41,448 nt of DNA from Candidatus Uhrbacteria bacterium GW2011_GWF2_39_13. GTDB taxonomy: Bacteria; Patescibacteriota; Patescibacteriia; UBA9934; GWF2-40-263. The stretch is from contig LBWG01000007.1 in the NCBI GenBank assembly GCA_000993535.1, positions 1-41,448 of the forward strand, in the 5' to 3' direction. Below, piece by piece: positions 41,198-41,448 of this stretch. The position numbers and the translations under genes were made by a program. The first letter of the stretch is position 1, and every line of letters starts with the position of its first letter. Below the pieces are notes generated by a model, which saw only the letters and a list, made by a program, of their open reading frames with translations, made no database searches and was not told where the DNA came from.

Positions 41198-41271
41198 TCC
41201 CGGATCGTCTAACGGCAGGACGACTGGTTCTGGTCCAGTTAATCGGGGTTCGAATCCCTGTCCGGGAACCA
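41198..41271 (+). tRNA. tRNA-Gln (anticodon CUG)
   Basis: All arms pair. The acceptor stem is TCCCGGA with TCCGGGA. The D arm is closed by GTCT/GGAC. The anticodon stem ACTGG/CCAGT has loop TTCTGGT, so the anticodon is CTG, reading CAG codons for Gln. The T stem CGGGG/CCCTG has the loop TTCGAAT. Discriminator A and an encoded CCA end (41269-41271) follow. It is 74 nt long. Confidence 0.95.
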
Positions 41272-41307
41272 ACAAAATAACTCACCCGATTGGTGAGTTA
41301 TTTTGTT
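41271..41307 (+). terminator. Terminator after tRNA-Gln
   Basis: A perfect 16-bp stem (41271-41286 with 41292-41307) closes the loop CGATT. The left arm begins at the last base of the tRNA and the right arm is T-rich. Confidence 0.9.
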
Positions 41308-41370
41308 TCATATACGGACAGAGATTTTAAATATCTAGCCCCCATTTCTGGATCAAGCGTAAATTTGCTG

Positions 41371-41425
41371 GGGTAGCCTCCGTTACCCATAAAGCTTAGC
41401 GACTCGAAAGAGGAAGAACTTTATG
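41371..41425 (+). promoter_or_regulatory. Structured leader that may hide the start codon of the next gene
   Basis: A hairpin GGGTAGC/GTTACCC (41371-41377 with 41382-41388, loop CTCC) is followed by CATAAAG (41388-41394), the exact complement of CTTTATG (41419-41425), which contains the ATG. Between them lie CTC-GAAA-GAG (41403-41412) and a Shine-Dalgarno AGGAAG. The loop CCTC is complementary to GAGG (41410-41413) next to the Shine-Dalgarno. Confidence 0.5.
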
Positions 41426-41448
41426 TCTCTCACCCCTCTGACGAGTGC
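41423..41448 (+). CDS. Start of a gene cut by the window edge
   Basis: ATG at 41423, 6 nt after AGGAAG, opens MSLTPLTS and runs off the window. The well-placed Shine-Dalgarno and structured leader support a real start. Too short to name. Confidence 0.4.

Noticed and set aside
41084-41275. Minus-strand 63-residue frame with GFEPRLTGPEPVVLPLDDP
   Set aside because: It is the antisense of the tRNA-Gln and its hairpin array. This kind of translation is a well-known false protein from reading tRNA genes backwards.
41330-41422. Known riboswitch class (c-di-GMP, M-box, preQ1, fluoride)
   Set aside because: Parts of the leader look faintly similar to some consensus strings, but no class matches over its conserved core. 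I keep only the structural observation.

Overview
The window looks like a stretch of chromosome from a Candidate Phyla Radiation bacterium (Patescibacteria). My best guess is the Uhrbacteria/Magasanikbacteria side of that group, but I cannot test this without a tree. The case rests on moderate-to-low GC, tightly packed genes with 1-12 nt gaps or 4-11 nt overlaps, UGA read as stop (code 11), a single-domain riboflavin kinase, and several proteins of a kind I associate with this group: the VirD4/TraG-like ATPase pair, the small protein before dnaX, and large hypothetical proteins sharing a C-terminal module. Many genes have a -10 box ending only 7-11 nt before the start codon, so their transcripts are probably leaderless. 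Shine-Dalgarno sequences are the exception.

Layout. 1-2380: an ABC-F translation ATPase behind three hairpins, then an RluA-family pseudouridine synthase. 2376-5043 (minus): a multi-pass membrane protein, a DUF1653 protein and a small secreted protein. 5078-10071 (plus): an envelope operon of CDP-alcohol phosphatidyltransferase, GT-C-like membrane glycosyltransferase, exported protein, small membrane protein and dTDP-glucose 4,6-dehydratase. 10122-13516: an isolated secreted two-TM protein (minus), an RmlD-like reductase with a cysteine-rich tail, a two-gene toxin-antitoxin-like cassette, and a long RmlA-type nucleotidyltransferase. 13542-17508: a PEGA/beta-propeller membrane-anchored protein (minus), then CtpA-type S41 protease, NUDIX hydrolase, riboflavin kinase and an HU protein. 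17599-20024 (minus): dnaB-ybaB-recR. 20112-23743: amino-acid permease-like protein, small membrane protein, and a 679-residue protein of unknown function. 23740-25908 (minus): folD and glyA, a one-carbon pair. 26090-31817: murC-murB, a ribosome hibernation factor and secA, with a large folded inverted repeat between murB and hpf.

31860-34250 is an accessory patch: a class II Fic protein, a 17-codon stub of uvrA, hairpins, and a 5'-truncated gene whose C-terminal module matches that of the 679-residue protein. 34253-40923 returns to core genes: cysS, a hypothetical protein plus VirD4/TraG-like ATPase, a small conserved protein and dnaX. The right edge has an ~81-bp tandem array of alternating hairpins running into tRNA-Gln(CUG), a strong terminator, and the leader and first codons of another gene.

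How the genes work together: rmlB, the rmlD-like and rmlA-like genes, the GT-C enzymes and the CDP-alcohol transferase point to envelope polysaccharide or glycolipid synthesis. murC/murB make the peptidoglycan precursor. secA exports the many secreted proteins and CtpA would process them. dnaB, dnaX and recR serve replication and repair. Candidates for undescribed biology are the hairpin array before the tRNA, the shared C-terminal module, the toxin-antitoxin-like cassette, the inverted-repeat element after murB, and the altered FolD cofactor loop.
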